Below, in pieces: positions 6,568 through 6,574 of a stretch of DNA of 6,574 bases. A model generated the notes under the pieces. It searched no databases. It was not told the origin of the DNA and was given only the letters and a program-made list of their open reading frames with translations. How positions within the stretch are numbered: position 1 is the first letter of the stretch; each line of letters opens with the position of its first letter. The stretch is from an uncultured candidate division Zixibacteria bacterium (GTDB lineage: Bacteria > Zixibacteria > MSB-5A5 > GN15 > PGXB01). The stretch covers positions 1 through 6,574 of the forward strand of contig CALAMC010000031.1 in the NCBI GenBank assembly GCA_937925655.1. Reading direction: 5' to 3'. A program made the translations under genes and the position numbers.

Positions 6568-6574
6568 CATTTAC

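Noticed and set aside
6070..6570. Longer form of the response regulator starting at 6570
   Set aside because: That ATG overlaps the AGGAGG that serves the ATG at 6555, and the extra MRRKI residues are not part of the REC fold. Only four bases upstream of it are visible, so it cannot be fully excluded.
1..6574. CRISPR arrays, tRNA or rRNA genes, complete insertion sequences
   Set aside because: No regularly spaced repeats, no tRNA-like cloverleaf with a conserved TTCGA arm, no rRNA signature and no transposase with terminal inverted repeats were seen when reading both strands.

Overview
The window comes from a Gram-negative bacterium. It carries a tripartite RND heavy-metal efflux system whose partner channel would sit in the outer membrane, next to a response regulator/HDOD signalling operon. 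The style of both loci (a CusA with a Trp-rich periplasmic insertion, a stand-alone REC of the DERMPG/FxTKPW type, and an HDOD protein) is compatible with a deltaproteobacterial or candidate-phylum (for example Zixibacteria-like) environmental genome. The sequence alone does not fix the lineage.

Left part, + strand (1-4572): a cusBA pair. The first gene is cut by the window edge and encodes a CusB-type membrane-fusion protein that begins inside a heavy-metal-binding domain (HPE...CPKCGM). It is followed 21 bases later by cusA, a full-length inner-membrane RND pump. CusA retains the three-methionine Cu(I)/Ag(I) site (M565, M615, M691) and most of the proton-relay residues (D405, E412, K1042). 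One relay glutamate is replaced by Gln (Q999), and the protein has two insertions relative to E. coli CusA. Together the two proteins would move Cu(I)/Ag(I) from the periplasm or inner membrane towards an outer-membrane channel. No cusC-like gene is visible here.

Middle (4573-4999): no intact gene. About 300 bases encode, in one open frame without a credible start, the C-terminal end of a serine site-specific recombinase, directly behind the cusA stop. It is followed by a small repeat/hairpin motif and a strong perfect hairpin that fits a terminator for the minus-strand operon. The recombinase scar suggests that the metal locus borders, or once belonged to, a mobile or rearranged segment.

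Right part, - strand (5000-6555): a tight three-gene operon, transcribed towards the efflux genes. It holds a single-domain response regulator (start best placed at 6555 by its AGGAGG site), a 67-residue protein of unknown function 9 bases later, and an HDOD-domain protein whose start overlaps the small gene's stop by 4 bases (ATGA). The HDOD protein keeps an HD-like set of His/Asp residues. The likely logic is that phosphorylation of the REC protein controls the HDOD output protein, with the small protein possibly acting as an adaptor. The operon promoter lies beyond the right edge.

No tRNA, rRNA, CRISPR array or complete insertion sequence was seen.
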